A DNA stretch of 64,000 nucleotides from JAVBMC01 sp031552845 (GTDB lineage Bacteria > Verrucomicrobiota > Kiritimatiellia > RFP12 > DVOR01), in NCBI GenBank assembly GCA_031552845.1, contig JAVBMC010000028.1, forward strand, positions 62,001 through 126,000. The letters are read 5' to 3'. The notes beneath the pieces were generated by a model. That model was not told the DNA's origin. It saw only the letters and a list, made by a program, of their open reading frames with translations, and ran no database searches. This document shows positions 39,101 to 46,969 of this stretch, piece after piece. How positions within the stretch are numbered: position 1 is the stretch's first letter; each line of letters begins with the position of its first letter. The position numbers and the translations under genes are program-made.

Positions 39101-39983
39101 GCACAGCCCCGGCATTGCCGTGCGTTACCATTATGACGGCGCACCGACGTCCTCCGCAGTTGCGTATAAGAGCGGTGTCGGGCAGGCCGATGTCACGGCA
39201 GTTGAAAAACTTGATGCCGATGTGCGCTTGCGTCCCATGCGCTCCGGCTATGTGCTCGAGACGATTCTCAGCTGGCAGGATCTCGGCATTGACCCTGCCG
39301 CGCTGCCTGCCCCGGGAGGGAAGCAACTCAATCTCGATTTTGAAGCCGGCATACTCCAATCTGATGCCGCAGGTTCAAAGACCCAAAGCCGTTATTATTG
39401 GAGCGGACACATCGGCATGGTGGCGGATATTCCCACCGAAGCCGCGCCGGTGCCCAACTGGGGCAAGCTGCAGATTTGCCCACCGCCTCCGCCGGAACCG
39501 CCTAAGCAACCTCCTGTCGCTGCACCTGTTGCACGCGTCGATTCGGCTGCGCCCGTCAAAATACATTATGGATTGCCGCATCAAACCGCCGTCAAATTCG
39601 GGCAAGACCCCATACGCCTTGCCTGGGACAAGCGGGGCTTAATTCTCAAGGCTGAGCTTTTGCGGGGGGACAGCAGCGACGGGTTTGAGTTGCAGTTCAC
39701 ACTCGCCGAAAAACCTGCGGCGCGTATCACCCTTCAACCCGGCACAGATGGGAAGGGTGTTGGCAAGTGTTACTCCGGTGCGGCATCCCAAGGGACAGTA
39801 TTGAACAGCCCCATTCGCGTACGCGCCGTGCAGGCCGGATACGTGCTGGAAACAATCCTGACATGGGACGAAATGGGCGCAACGCCCCCCGGTACCCCTA
39901 CGGTTATATTACCCTGCCACATCAAAGCCATCGGCGGGACTATAAAGACCGATGCCTTGTTGGTTTTTGAGCCTCAGCCTTAG
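36141..39983 (+). CDS. Large secreted propeller protein with tandem C-terminal beta modules
   Basis: 1280 residues: a signal peptide (MKRLCVVFCLLAWGVGAVPG), then a FlgD-like Ig module (VTLAVDSAQGVRVRNLLAD, EHTVEWDGRDDAGKKLPPGDY) and a long propeller-like stretch (NPYDLVAAADGTLYVSD, RPAGLAFDPKGRLWVSEM). DANGDGSMQPEEI near 640 looks like an EF-hand-type calcium loop. The C-terminal ~370 residues hold two related modules, one starting at VKYGTPPQTCIYIAGSP and one at IHYGLPHQTAVKFGQDP; each has IR(F/L)AWDKRGLI(I/L)KAE, typical of CBM9/DOMON-like sugar-binding domains. A proline-rich linker joins them. It follows 52 nt after the previous gene with an AGGGAGG site. Confidence 0.72.
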   Translation: MKRLCVVFCLLAWGVGAVPGEIKFTLKEPRHVTLAVDSAQGVRVRNLLADTPYPAGEHTVEWDGRDDAGKKLPPGDYKWTGLTHAPIHALYEGAYSHGTPPWSYGTTGGWTADHSYVAAIVNAQGVMLLGSTESEWGTGGLIGCTPDGRKLWGKRWLDGKPWAGADALVTDGKRVFAGSYVQAEGPVWEINPLTGECKIVWQAKGDIPASLRNVVGAREGLEAPRFRLAGFIDDELFLTDIFGKLPYTYVFKIGTEFGAPLTFDRALNVRAWQLIKTPGGQTLAIVNRQIVALDTKTGSTKDFIATGLSNPYDLVAAADGTLYVSDMGATGMHAFNPYAQLKERALHFEGEASHQIKLFTVAGKPLSVWGRKGGQQPGLVNPNDFWRPAGLAFDPKGRLWVSEMTYQPKRVSVWEPAGAKGKQKLAAQFIGPGTYGGGGVMVNPDKPWEIMDTNYGTVFDVNLDKQTYDAVSFPFRQILARKEHAVNEGLPFDGKPTRAFPLEGRTFAVMQGGYEHGPEATWEPYSCTAAGVVGIGEYTNNVFRPLGAFGNVPFIIRMRELDARREVQWVPKAVMTAAKALPDWPRLARSVGLNPAATDTLHLEHKRGSPDWIVNPWPREIGGFKWTDANGDGSMQPEEIVFFPMGDADRVTFSDNLDVYLPQPKKHGDGTLVFKREGFNACGAPTYPDKPSRVLAGVTDVRYIAPDGSLLTMNSLRDRDGKPVWTYPADPRGARDLGAEGENLLERGTMHRLHALRGVAPLEKEQGDVMCVQSTDGMLYFLTREDGLFITTLFRPFAFAAGWDSIPQAARGMRLDEYSLQDECFNGSFQQARASGKGFEKDGYYLIGFGRSAIARVTGLDSVTHLPGGTVSLMEGVGLYAAARVEKPKGDSLKTRAIDREPLEVKYGTPPQTCIYIAGSPIRFAWDKRGLIIKAEVADVTPRLNKSGDQTMLFATGDGVDLFFKSPKYRRIRIVLAPTPQAIVADAHSPGIAVRYHYDGAPTSSAVAYKSGVGQADVTAVEKLDADVRLRPMRSGYVLETILSWQDLGIDPAALPAPGGKQLNLDFEAGILQSDAAGSKTQSRYYWSGHIGMVADIPTEAAPVPNWGKLQICPPPPPEPPKQPPVAAPVARVDSAAPVKIHYGLPHQTAVKFGQDPIRLAWDKRGLILKAELLRGDSSDGFELQFTLAEKPAARITLQPGTDGKGVGKCYSGAASQGTVLNSPIRVRAVQAGYVLETILTWDEMGATPPGTPTVILPCHIKAIGGTIKTDALLVFEPQP

Positions 39984-40026
39984 CGGCGATATCAATTAGT
40001 GGCATTTGCGACGGGTGTTACCCATC
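39984..40026. other. Short gap before array B
   Basis: 43 bp with nothing recognisable. Confidence 0.3.
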
Positions 40027-40136
40027 CGCGGGCTTGTAAGCCCGCGAGTGTAGGCTTGTAAGCCCGTTGGAGCGGGCTTATAAGCCCCTGAGTGTGGGCT
40101 TGCAAGCCCGTGGATGCGGGGTTCGAAGCCCGTGAA
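40027..40136. repeat. Palindrome array B: five units, exact 22-bp period
   Basis: Palindromes GGGCTTGTAAGCCC, AGGCTTGTAAGCCC, GGGCTTATAAGCCC, GGGCTTGCAAGCCC and GGGGTTCGAAGCCC are centred at 40036.5, 40058.5, 40080.5, 40102.5 and 40124.5. The arms (GGGCTT/AAGCCC) are constant while the central pair changes and stays self-complementary in most units. Confidence 0.9.
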
Positions 40137-40313
40137 ATGCAAGCGTATGGATGGCGGAATGTTAGGAGCACATTTTCAGGCGGTTGTTGCCTGTATTTCG
40201 AATACGCCGACGTTATCTGCGCAAGCTGCTGAAGTTGACCCGAAATAGGGTTTCTCCTCTGTTGCAAGGATAATTCATGTTCCATTTTAGTAGGTGAAAG
40301 TCAGTTTTGTGGG
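40137..40313. other. Intergenic DNA between array B and the LamG promoter
   Basis: About 180 bp without a gene that I can support. Confidence 0.3.
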
Positions 40314-40342
40314 TTGCCTTATCGGTGGAGGTGTGTTATACT
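40314..40342 (+). promoter_or_regulatory. Sigma-70 promoter of the giant-protein operon
   Basis: TTGCCT and TATACT with a 17-bp spacer, about 120 bp before the start of the first giant gene. No other good promoter lies before the second and third genes. Confidence 0.7.
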
Positions 40343-40463
40343 CCGTATGTTTTCGACAGACAGAAAAGCGAGAGGACATATAGTGCGTTTGGCGGGGGGC
40401 TGCTGGCGCGCGGAATCTGCCGAAAGCCATGGGGTAACTGTACCTTATTATAAAGGCTGTATT

Positions 40464-43400
40464 ATGAAACGAAATGTATTGTTAGTCTCCGCTTTAGCGC
40501 TTGTTTCAATGTGCCATGGTTTTACGATGCCTGTGTGGGAGGTTGGGACGATTACCGGTGATACCGACGTCATTTCCGAAGGGACAACGGTTACGGCGTA
40601 TGCAGTTGGCGGCGCGACGGAGGTGAATGGCGTGAGTTTTGTGAAGACGCCGAACAACGGTAATACGAGCGTTCAATATTGGGGGACTTATTTGACCGTC
40701 AATATCGGCATTCGGGGAACGCGCGCTTATTCGGCTACACGCGGTACCCCAAGCGGAATGAGTGAGGCTTATGTTACGATGTTGCGGGGAGAGCTGATGG
40801 CGTATACGGATGCGAACTCGACCTTTGAGGCGGAGGGAGTGATTCAGCTGCAGGGCTTGATTCCGGGCGCGCAATATATTTTGCAGGTGTGGTGTAATGA
40901 TAGCTCAGGGTCGTCATCCGCCTCGCGGCAGACGATGTTGATTGCGAATATTTTTGATGCAACAGTGACGGTGCGGCAGAACATGGAGGCGAAGGCAGGA
41001 GGGGCGGGGCAGTATGCTGTTTTGCGCTTTACGGCCCCGGCGACTGCGCTGACGATCGATTTGACGGCTCCGCATGTGATCGGGGCAACGGATGCTATTT
41101 TGATTTCCGCGATTCAGTTGCGGGAGGTTGCTGCTACGACGCCGAATGCCTATGCGTGGAGCGGTGGCGTTAATAATGTTTGGGCGGCGGATGATTTAAA
41201 CTGGGGCGGCGATGGGGCGCAGGCGCCTTGGGCAGTTGGCAGCGGCACGGAGGCGATGGCGTTGATTTATCCGCCGCAACCCACCACCACCACGGTATTG
41301 CGGGTGGAGTCGACCATTGAAGCGGGAGTGGTGTCTTCAGTGGGCAGTACAGTTTTGCAAGGCAACGGGATGTTGAATACCACAGCTGCCGTGGTTGATA
41401 GCGATCTGCTTGCAGATGTGCGCGTGCAAACGGATGTGTTGCAAAAACATGGCGGCGGCGTGTTGTCGTTTGTCAATCCGTTAGGGCATGCAGTAGGTGT
41501 ACTGGCGGTTTCAAACGGTGCGGTGCGCTTGTCGCCACTGCCGATATTTGGCGGTCTGACGACCCACTTGGATGCGTCCGATATCACGAGCATGGATGTT
41601 GACGCGAATGGCGGCGTGGTAGCGTGGCGGTCGGTGAATGGAGCTCCGGCGCGTTATACGTTCCCGACTGCCGATGCAGCCACGTTTGTTCCGCCGGTGT
41701 ATGCGGCGGATGCGTTTGGCGGACGCGGTGGCGTACGGTTTGGTTCCGAGGGGCCGTCAAAGTTGACGTCGACAGTAACAACAAATGCCCGCAGCGTTTT
41801 CTTGGTGATGAAGCTGAGTGTATTCAAGGACTATCAAGAGGTCTGGGGGATTAATGCGCAAAACAGTGATACGATCCGCGGTATACGGTTGTGGGGAGCA
41901 GGCTCGCCGAACAACATGAAGTGGTTTACTGACCGTGGCAATACAACCGGCGGGAATGGAGTATTGAACGATGAAGAGCTGTTCTGGGTAGATGGAGTTT
42001 GGAGCGAAAATTATCCATTGGCGTCGACAACGGCAGCGCAGGTGTTGAGTTTGCAAACGAGCGGCGGCGCGGTGGGTAAGTATTTTGCGATGGGGTCGTA
42101 TTTTTATGCGTCGGCTAATCGGACTGGACGGTATCTGCAAGGTGATGTGGCGGAATTGATTGTGTATGACCGGTTGTTGTCGAGTGCTGAACGGCAGGTC
42201 ATTGAACAGTATTTGATTGCCAAGTGGGCGGGAGCTGAGCGGCAGAGTCTGGCGGCGAATATTTTGTCGGACTCCATGAAAGTGATTGTGGAGGCGCAGG
42301 GGACTTTATCGCTGGATGGCGTTTCGCAAGAGGTGAGCGGCTTGTCTGGAGACGGCACGGTTGCCGCTACGGCTCCGGCGGAGTTGGTCGTGAACACAAC
42401 ACAGGATGCGGTGTTTAATGGGGCATTTAAAGGGGCGTTAAATGTCCGCAAGCAAGGCACGGCGGCGTTGAAATTGTTGGGCAGCAGCACTCACAGTGGC
42501 ATGTTGGATATCCGTGAGGGCAGCGTCATCGCGGGGCAGGAGTTCCCTACGGAGGGTTTGTTGTACCGCTTGGATGCGGGTCGCCCAGAAACGTTGACTG
42601 TAAATGCATCCGGGCAGGTGTCGGCATGGGCTGACTCGCAAGCCGACAGCACTGTGGTGTTCAGTCAGGCCAACGCGGCGACTCAGCCGGATTATGTGCC
42701 AAGTGCTTTTAACGGCCAGGGTGGCGTGCGTTTTGGTGCAGAAGGGAAAGTAACCTCGTTGGAATATGACCAGAGCACTGTGAATAAGACGGTGTTTCTG
42801 GTGGTGTATACCGAGTCCACCACGGTTGAGTTTGCGGGCGTGTGGGGGAGTTGTGCCAGTGGACAAAATGTAGGATTCCGTTCAAGCGGAACTGCAACCT
42901 CAGGCGGGTATGGCGCTTCAAACCAATGGGGATTCGCAAAGGGGAGTTCCGGCGACTTTGTTCCAGATAACAATAACGGGTCTTTCCGGACAAATGGTGT
43001 TGCGGTGGGTAATGTAGGTCCCGTTATTCCGGAGTTTGAGGTACAGGTAATCGCACTGAATCGTAAGACGGCGTCTACCTTTGCCCAGACGGCTGTCGGC
43101 GAATATTATTGGGAGGGCGAACGGCCTTACATGGGTATTATCGGCGAAGTGATTGTTTACGACCGTGACCTGACGGCGGACGAGTTTGCTCAAGTAGAGG
43201 GGCTGTTGATGTTGAAGTGGGGGGCACGAAAGGAGACTGCGGCATCGCACTTGTCGTCCTCGTCGGGGTTGGTAATGACAAAGGGTACGGTCTTGGATTT
43301 GAAGGGGAGCGATCAGGCGGTGCGCAGTTACAGCGGTGCCGGGCAAGTGGTGAATGGGCGTTTGATTGTCAGCGAACAGGTCACGGCTACGGGGGATGTC

Positions 43401-43670
43401 GGTATATTCGGATTACCGCAAACTATTCATGTCACGTCGCCTGTTGGCTTGATCAGCATATCTGGTGCCGGAGATTTGAGTACTGTGACCGTTACTGTTG
43501 ATACGGACAGTCTCAAGATCGGCCAGCGCTACCCGATTCTCTTGTGTGATGGTGAGTTTACAGGACTGCCCGTTGTGTCGGGCGTGAATCCGGATGTCTG
43601 GATGATTCGGCGTATAGGCGATGTGGTTGAGCTGTTCTCCAAAGGCGGCATGGTATTGCAGTTGTTTTAA
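40464..43670 (+). CDS. Giant secreted LamG/passenger-repeat protein, paralogue 1
   Basis: 1068 residues. After a signal peptide (MKRNVLLVSALALVSMCHG) comes a shared N-terminal module of about 200 residues, starting GDTDVISEGTTVTAYA and ending LISAIQLREV. A short passenger-repeat stretch (WSGGVNNVWAADDLNWGGDG) leads to a LamG-like concanavalin fold (about 360-600, LDASDITSMDVDANGGVVAWRSV), another passenger stretch, a second LamG-like fold (about 690-920, YRLDAGRPETLTVNASGQVSAW) and a C-terminal beta region ending MVLQLF. AAGG precedes ATG 40464; the longer frame to 40314 is ignored. The protein probably lies on the cell surface and binds polysaccharide, by inference from LamG folds. Confidence 0.75.
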   Translation: MKRNVLLVSALALVSMCHGFTMPVWEVGTITGDTDVISEGTTVTAYAVGGATEVNGVSFVKTPNNGNTSVQYWGTYLTVNIGIRGTRAYSATRGTPSGMSEAYVTMLRGELMAYTDANSTFEAEGVIQLQGLIPGAQYILQVWCNDSSGSSSASRQTMLIANIFDATVTVRQNMEAKAGGAGQYAVLRFTAPATALTIDLTAPHVIGATDAILISAIQLREVAATTPNAYAWSGGVNNVWAADDLNWGGDGAQAPWAVGSGTEAMALIYPPQPTTTTVLRVESTIEAGVVSSVGSTVLQGNGMLNTTAAVVDSDLLADVRVQTDVLQKHGGGVLSFVNPLGHAVGVLAVSNGAVRLSPLPIFGGLTTHLDASDITSMDVDANGGVVAWRSVNGAPARYTFPTADAATFVPPVYAADAFGGRGGVRFGSEGPSKLTSTVTTNARSVFLVMKLSVFKDYQEVWGINAQNSDTIRGIRLWGAGSPNNMKWFTDRGNTTGGNGVLNDEELFWVDGVWSENYPLASTTAAQVLSLQTSGGAVGKYFAMGSYFYASANRTGRYLQGDVAELIVYDRLLSSAERQVIEQYLIAKWAGAERQSLAANILSDSMKVIVEAQGTLSLDGVSQEVSGLSGDGTVAATAPAELVVNTTQDAVFNGAFKGALNVRKQGTAALKLLGSSTHSGMLDIREGSVIAGQEFPTEGLLYRLDAGRPETLTVNASGQVSAWADSQADSTVVFSQANAATQPDYVPSAFNGQGGVRFGAEGKVTSLEYDQSTVNKTVFLVVYTESTTVEFAGVWGSCASGQNVGFRSSGTATSGGYGASNQWGFAKGSSGDFVPDNNNGSFRTNGVAVGNVGPVIPEFEVQVIALNRKTASTFAQTAVGEYYWEGERPYMGIIGEVIVYDRDLTADEFAQVEGLLMLKWGARKETAASHLSSSSGLVMTKGTVLDLKGSDQAVRSYSGAGQVVNGRLIVSEQVTATGDVGIFGLPQTIHVTSPVGLISISGAGDLSTVTVTVDTDSLKIGQRYPILLCDGEFTGLPVVSGVNPDVWMIRRIGDVVELFSKGGMVLQLF

Positions 43671-43699
43671 ACATAGGTGAGAAATATAGGAAGCAGATT

Positions 43700-46600
43700 A
43701 TGAACTGGAAAACGATAGTCGGGATTGTTGTATTGACGGCGGGAGCAGTGTTTGCGTGGCCGCAGTATTCGTGGCAGATGGGTGATGTGACTGCGGATAC
43801 GGATGTAGTGACAGAGGGGGAACTCATTGCGGCGTATGCTATCCACGCGGCAACAGAGGTCAATGGCGTGCCGTTTGAAAAGGGATCTGCTCCTAAAAGT
43901 TCCATTAATTGGGGTAGTGCATTTACGGTTAATATTGGATATGTCGGCACACGTGCGCCAGATGAGAATCGCGCGAAACCTGAGGATATTTTGCCGGCCG
44001 TAGCAGAGATTTCGGCTGGGTACCGTAGTCTGTTGTCAGGAGTTATTCTGGCAAATAATCAGTGGGCGGATGAGTTTTCTCCGCAGGGCAGGATTACAAT
44101 TCGCAATTTGACTCTCGGTTCAGTTTATCTGTTGCAGGTGTGGTGTAGTGATCCGTCTGCGTATGCTGCGGAACGGCGGATGATTCTTTCGACAGATGTG
44201 CTTCCTTCTTCTGTGGAGATGCGGGAGAATGTGACAGGAGGCAATGGGGGCGCGGGGCAGTGGGCTATTTTAAAATTTGTTGCATTGGGGCCGGAGCAAT
44301 CGGTGTATTTGTCTGCTCCGGTGACAACGGCAACGGATGCAATTGTCTTGACGGCATTGCAGTTGCGCAAGATTGCTGATTCGGCACCTGGGACCGGCAC
44401 CTTTATTTGGTCCGGTGGTTATTGGGGAGTTTGGGATAAGTCGGATTTGAATTGGGGCGGCGATGGCGAAGCGATGCCATGGATCGTTGGTTCGTCATCC
44501 CAAGGGGTGAGTAACACGGCTGTGGTGATGCCGTCGTCGGCAGATGGTTATGGAATTGAGCTGAATGTGCTGGAGGATCTTGAAGCGGCGGCATTTGTTG
44601 CATCTTCGGGTGGTCCGGTGACGATGATTGGTGAAGGGTCAATGAGTACGCCGCTTATCGCTGCCGGAACAAATTTGTTTGTGGGTACGCGTTTGAAGGC
44701 GGAGTTGCTGGCGAAGCATGACCTTGGAACACTGCAATTGATTGCTGCGCCACTGGCACATGAGATCGGAGCATTGGATGTGAATAAAGGTACGGTGGCG
44801 TTGGTGCCGTATCCGAATGTGACAGATGGGGCTATGTTTCATTTGGATGCCTCAGCACGTGAGAGCATTGTCATGGATGCAAACGGCCGTGTGAGTAGCT
44901 GGCGTTCAATTGGCGGGGTCAGTAACGTGAGTTACGATTTTCCGCCGGATGATCCTTCGGAGTTCGTGATGCCCTTGTATAACGCATCTGAGTTTGACGG
45001 TAAGGGCGGAATTGTATTCGGCACGCAAGGCCCAAGCAAGTTGTTGGCTTCGACAAGAATGCGGGTGAAAACGGTTTTGATGGCCGTGCAGATCAGGGAG
45101 TTTGCCGATTTTCAAGAGGTGTGGGGGGTTAATGGAACAGAGAATGCTTTTCCGCCTGCGGTAAAGTTGGGTGGCTCTGGATGGGGGGGGCGCGATAAGT
45201 GGTTTGGCGATAGCAGCAACCCGGCTATTTTTTGCGATGAAACGAACTTTTGGGTCGATGCAAGCGAGAAGCTGCCTTATCCGCCTGCATTGCTCACGGA
45301 GCCACAAGTGGTGACGTCACTGGCTCGTGCACGGGGGGAAGCGGTCAATAACAAGATCTTTGCCTTGGGGTCGGTTGATTTTCGTTCAACATATCGGCAA
45401 AGCAGATATTTGCGCGCAAGCATTGCTGAGGTGATTGGTTTTGATCGTGATTTGAGCCGTGCAGAGCGGGCTGCATTGCAGACGTATTTGACCGCCAAGT
45501 GGAAACAGAATGCATTTTCGGTTGTGGTGACAAACTTGTTGCCCGCCAGTATTAAGGTGAATCTGGCGGAGGGTGCTTCGTTGCGGATTGATCAGGCGCA
45601 TCAGAACGTTTCAACTTTGACGGGGAGCGGAAAAGTTACCGGTCAGGGAAGAGGAGCAACTTTGGTTGTCGATATGCTGCAAGACGCCAAGTTTGATGGC
45701 ACGTTTGAGGGTGGTCTCAGCCTGTATAAACAGGGGAGCGGCGTATGGACGCTGGCGGATAAGGTCAATACGTTGAGCGGCCCCTTGTCGGTGCAAGCCG
45801 GTACGCTAAAGTTGGGAACTATTCCAGCGGTACCAACGGATGGATTGGTTTATTGTATAGATGCCAGCAAGCCTTCGACATTGGTCGTTGATGCGGATTC
45901 TAAAGTTTCGATCTGGCGGGATGTGCGTCCAAGTAGCACAATGGCATTTCGGCAGAGTGACCCGGCTGCTCAGCCGACTTATGATCCAGCGGCTTTCTAT
46001 GGCCTAGGTGCCGTGCGGTTTGGTGCAGACGGCCAAGTTACATCATTGCTTAATGAACGGGTGACGACTAATCAAACAGTTGTAATTGTAGCATGGACGG
46101 AAAACCGTGAGATTCCATATGCCGGTGTCTGGGGGCTCAACAATGTTAACTATGGTTTTCGTGCCGCCGGGTCAGCCTATTCGAGTGGCTCTTCAAGGCA
46201 ATGGGCGTATGGGGCCGGTAATTCTGGGGATTTCCTGACGGATTCTAAGGGGGGTATTTTCCGTATCAATGGCAGTACGACTGGCGGTTTGCCATCTGTC
46301 GCGGAGAGTATCCCGCAGGTGATTTTAATGAATCGCGTGACTCCCAGCAATTTTACTGCGACGGCGATTGGCAAATATTGGGATGCCACGCCGACACGGC
46401 AGTATGCAGGCTGCATTGGCGAGATATTGGTGTATGACCGCCGCTTGACGGAAGATGAGTATCTTCAGTTGGAACAAACGCTGATGAAAAAATGGAGTGC
46501 CTCCTCACGCAGTCTGATCAAGGTTCTTCCGGGTGCGATTGATATTGAAGTCGCCGCAGGTGCAACGCTCGACTTGGGAGATCGCGAACAAACAGTCAAT

Positions 46601-46945
46601 AGCTTTAGTGGTGGAGGTGCAGTTGTAAATGGACGCTTGTTTGTTTCTGGTACCATCACGCCGACTGGTGCAATTGAGGTCGTCAACATTCCGCTTGCGT
46701 TGCATATAGAATCGCCTGATGCAAAGGTGACGATTGCTGCCAACGGTGATTTGAGCACAATGACAATCACGATTGATAAAGACAAGCTAGAGCTGGGTAC
46801 TCGTTATCCAATTATTATTTGCAATGGTGACCTCACCGGCTTGCCGGTGCTTGAAGGCGTCAACACGCTTGTGTGGAAAGTGCGCCGCGTGGGTGATGTG
46901 ATTGAACTCTATTCGATTGCCCGTACTGTGCTGGAGCTATTCTAA
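43700..46945 (+). CDS. Giant secreted LamG/passenger-repeat protein, paralogue 2
   Basis: 1081 residues, a full-length paralogue of its upstream neighbour. Same order: signal peptide (MNWKTIVGIVVLTAGAVFA), N-terminal module (DTDVVTEGELIAAYAIHAAT), passenger stretch (WGVWDKSDLNWGGDG), LamG-like fold 1 (FHLDASARESIVMDANG), passenger stretch, LamG-like fold 2 (YCIDASKPSTLVVDADSK), C-terminal beta region (DGLTG-type loop, NLVWKVRRVGDVIELYS), ending TVLELF. It is 29 bp after paralogue 1, with a TAGGAAG site, so the three are one transcript. Confidence 0.75.
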   Translation: MNWKTIVGIVVLTAGAVFAWPQYSWQMGDVTADTDVVTEGELIAAYAIHAATEVNGVPFEKGSAPKSSINWGSAFTVNIGYVGTRAPDENRAKPEDILPAVAEISAGYRSLLSGVILANNQWADEFSPQGRITIRNLTLGSVYLLQVWCSDPSAYAAERRMILSTDVLPSSVEMRENVTGGNGGAGQWAILKFVALGPEQSVYLSAPVTTATDAIVLTALQLRKIADSAPGTGTFIWSGGYWGVWDKSDLNWGGDGEAMPWIVGSSSQGVSNTAVVMPSSADGYGIELNVLEDLEAAAFVASSGGPVTMIGEGSMSTPLIAAGTNLFVGTRLKAELLAKHDLGTLQLIAAPLAHEIGALDVNKGTVALVPYPNVTDGAMFHLDASARESIVMDANGRVSSWRSIGGVSNVSYDFPPDDPSEFVMPLYNASEFDGKGGIVFGTQGPSKLLASTRMRVKTVLMAVQIREFADFQEVWGVNGTENAFPPAVKLGGSGWGGRDKWFGDSSNPAIFCDETNFWVDASEKLPYPPALLTEPQVVTSLARARGEAVNNKIFALGSVDFRSTYRQSRYLRASIAEVIGFDRDLSRAERAALQTYLTAKWKQNAFSVVVTNLLPASIKVNLAEGASLRIDQAHQNVSTLTGSGKVTGQGRGATLVVDMLQDAKFDGTFEGGLSLYKQGSGVWTLADKVNTLSGPLSVQAGTLKLGTIPAVPTDGLVYCIDASKPSTLVVDADSKVSIWRDVRPSSTMAFRQSDPAAQPTYDPAAFYGLGAVRFGADGQVTSLLNERVTTNQTVVIVAWTENREIPYAGVWGLNNVNYGFRAAGSAYSSGSSRQWAYGAGNSGDFLTDSKGGIFRINGSTTGGLPSVAESIPQVILMNRVTPSNFTATAIGKYWDATPTRQYAGCIGEILVYDRRLTEDEYLQLEQTLMKKWSASSRSLIKVLPGAIDIEVAAGATLDLGDREQTVNSFSGGGAVVNGRLFVSGTITPTGAIEVVNIPLALHIESPDAKVTIAANGDLSTMTITIDKDKLELGTRYPIIICNGDLTGLPVLEGVNTLVWKVRRVGDVIELYSIARTVLELF

Positions 46946-46969
46946 TTGTAACTGAGAAGGACTAAAAAG

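Noticed and set aside
36141..39983. Autotransporter with its own barrel
   Set aside because: The C-terminus is two soluble beta modules, not an outer-membrane barrel.
40111..40136. GGGGTTCGAAGCCC looks like a tRNA T-arm
   Set aside because: It is the fifth unit of array B; no acceptor stem, D-arm or anticodon arm fits around it.
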